NCBI RefSeq assembly: GCF_000427825.1
Contig: NZ_KE386593.1
Location: 410,115-474,114, forward strand
From: Thermocrispum municipale DSM 44069
GTDB taxonomy: Bacteria; Actinomycetota; Actinomycetes; Mycobacteriales; Pseudonocardiaceae
DNA length: 64,000 bases
Direction: 5' to 3'
This document shows positions 63,752 through 64,000 of this stretch, in pieces (within the stretch, counting starts at the first letter, position 1; each line of letters begins with the position of its first letter). Position numbers and translations under genes: made by a program. The notes beneath the pieces are model-generated. The model ran no database searches. It saw only the letters and a list, made by a program, of their open reading frames with translations, and was not told the origin of the DNA.

Positions 63752-64000
63752 CTAGGTTCGCTGGGTGACGCGGTAAGCCACGCTCAGTGGCTGTTGATGG
63801 GGCATCGCCAGCGTCATTTCCCACTCGTGCCCGGCGACGAACTGACCGTCGAGCAGCGGAAGCGTGCCGCAGAACAGCACGACGTCGCCGTCGGCCGGGA
63901 AACGCTCGAGAGTCTCCACCGGCGGGAGCAGCTCGGTCAGGCGTCCCTCCTGGTAACGGTGCCCGTCGCACCGCGATGCGAGCTCGATGGAGTCCCAGTC
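63752..64000 (-). CDS. DUF2848-family protein, C-terminal part (continues beyond the window)
   Basis: The last 82 residues of a leftward gene: DWDSIELASRCDGHRYQEGR, TLERFPADGDVVLFCGTLPL, LDGQFVAGHEWEMTLAMP and a stop at 63752. This matches the C-terminus of DUF2848 proteins, which have a fumarylacetoacetate-hydrolase-like fold and are often found with catabolic genes. The stop is 16 bases before the MFS start, so it is the upstream member of the MFS-ubiD-marR operon. The N-terminal part is outside the window. Confidence 0.75.
   Translation of the reverse strand, partial: DWDSIELASRCDGHRYQEGRLTELLPPVETLERFPADGDVVLFCGTLPLLDGQFVAGHEWEMTLAMPHQQPLSVAYRVTQRT

Overview
The window is GC-rich actinobacterial DNA. 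Third codon positions are mostly G or C, GTG starts are common, and the gene families (ESX-type type VII secretion, membrane Ser/Thr kinases, P450, FadD/MaoC lipid genes) point to the Pseudonocardiales (Amycolatopsis, Saccharopolyspora or Kutzneria-like). That placement is inference; no rRNA or ribosomal gene is present to test it.

Layout. (1) 0-6.2 kb: two tandem paralogous transmembrane Ser/Thr kinases with beta-propeller-like outer domains. (2) 6.3-14.3 kb: small conserved genes (an Imm-5-like putative immunity protein, a frameshifted lipoprotein), a short UvrA-like ABC ATPase with a strong hairpin terminator, an AraC/VOC/PPOX-type operon, a NUDIX hydrolase and a cytochrome P450. (3) 14.4-49 kb: one large ESX-type type VII secretion (T7SS) locus. 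It holds mycosin, three paralogous small helical proteins, EccC, a VanZ-RDD membrane protein, EccB, EccD, a membrane pseudokinase, a 4200-residue giant protein, a WXG100-like protein with a YbaB-type partner, another WXG100-like protein, an EspB/PPE-like substrate, EccE, a LuxR-type regulator, an EccA-like AAA ATPase fused to a beta-helix, and a second membrane pseudokinase. (4) 49-50.4 kb: two tandem orphan response regulators. (5) 50.5-57.7 kb: a CoA-thioester catabolic cluster (SCP-x-like thiolase, two MaoC hydratase subunits, SDR, acyl-CoA synthetase), a double-domain TetR and a secreted alpha/beta hydrolase. A near-identical 28-bp element precedes the first and the last gene. (6) 57.7-64 kb: tandem repeats, a DUF2797 gene, and a leftward operon of DUF2848 (partial), MFS transporter (frameshifted), UbiD decarboxylase, MarR and a frameshifted substrate-binding lipoprotein, with MarR-box-like palindromes.

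The T7SS locus is the most unusual part. Its mycosin has lost all catalytic residues (Asp to Gly, His to Gln, Ser to Glu, oxyanion Asn to Gly). The core is flanked by two membrane pseudokinases that share a C-terminal FN3-like outer domain. The putative giant substrate has a WXG-like secretion head and, near its C-terminal third, a fold resembling an OTU/papain-like peptidase with Ser where Cys is expected. I read this as a T7SS branch in which proteolysis and phosphorylation have been replaced by scaffolding or sensing pseudoenzymes, probably exporting the giant protein.

Four frame breaks (7.7, 59.8, 60.1 and 63.6 kb), three of them in homopolymer runs, suggest either sequencing errors or recent decay; they should be checked against reads before being treated as biology.
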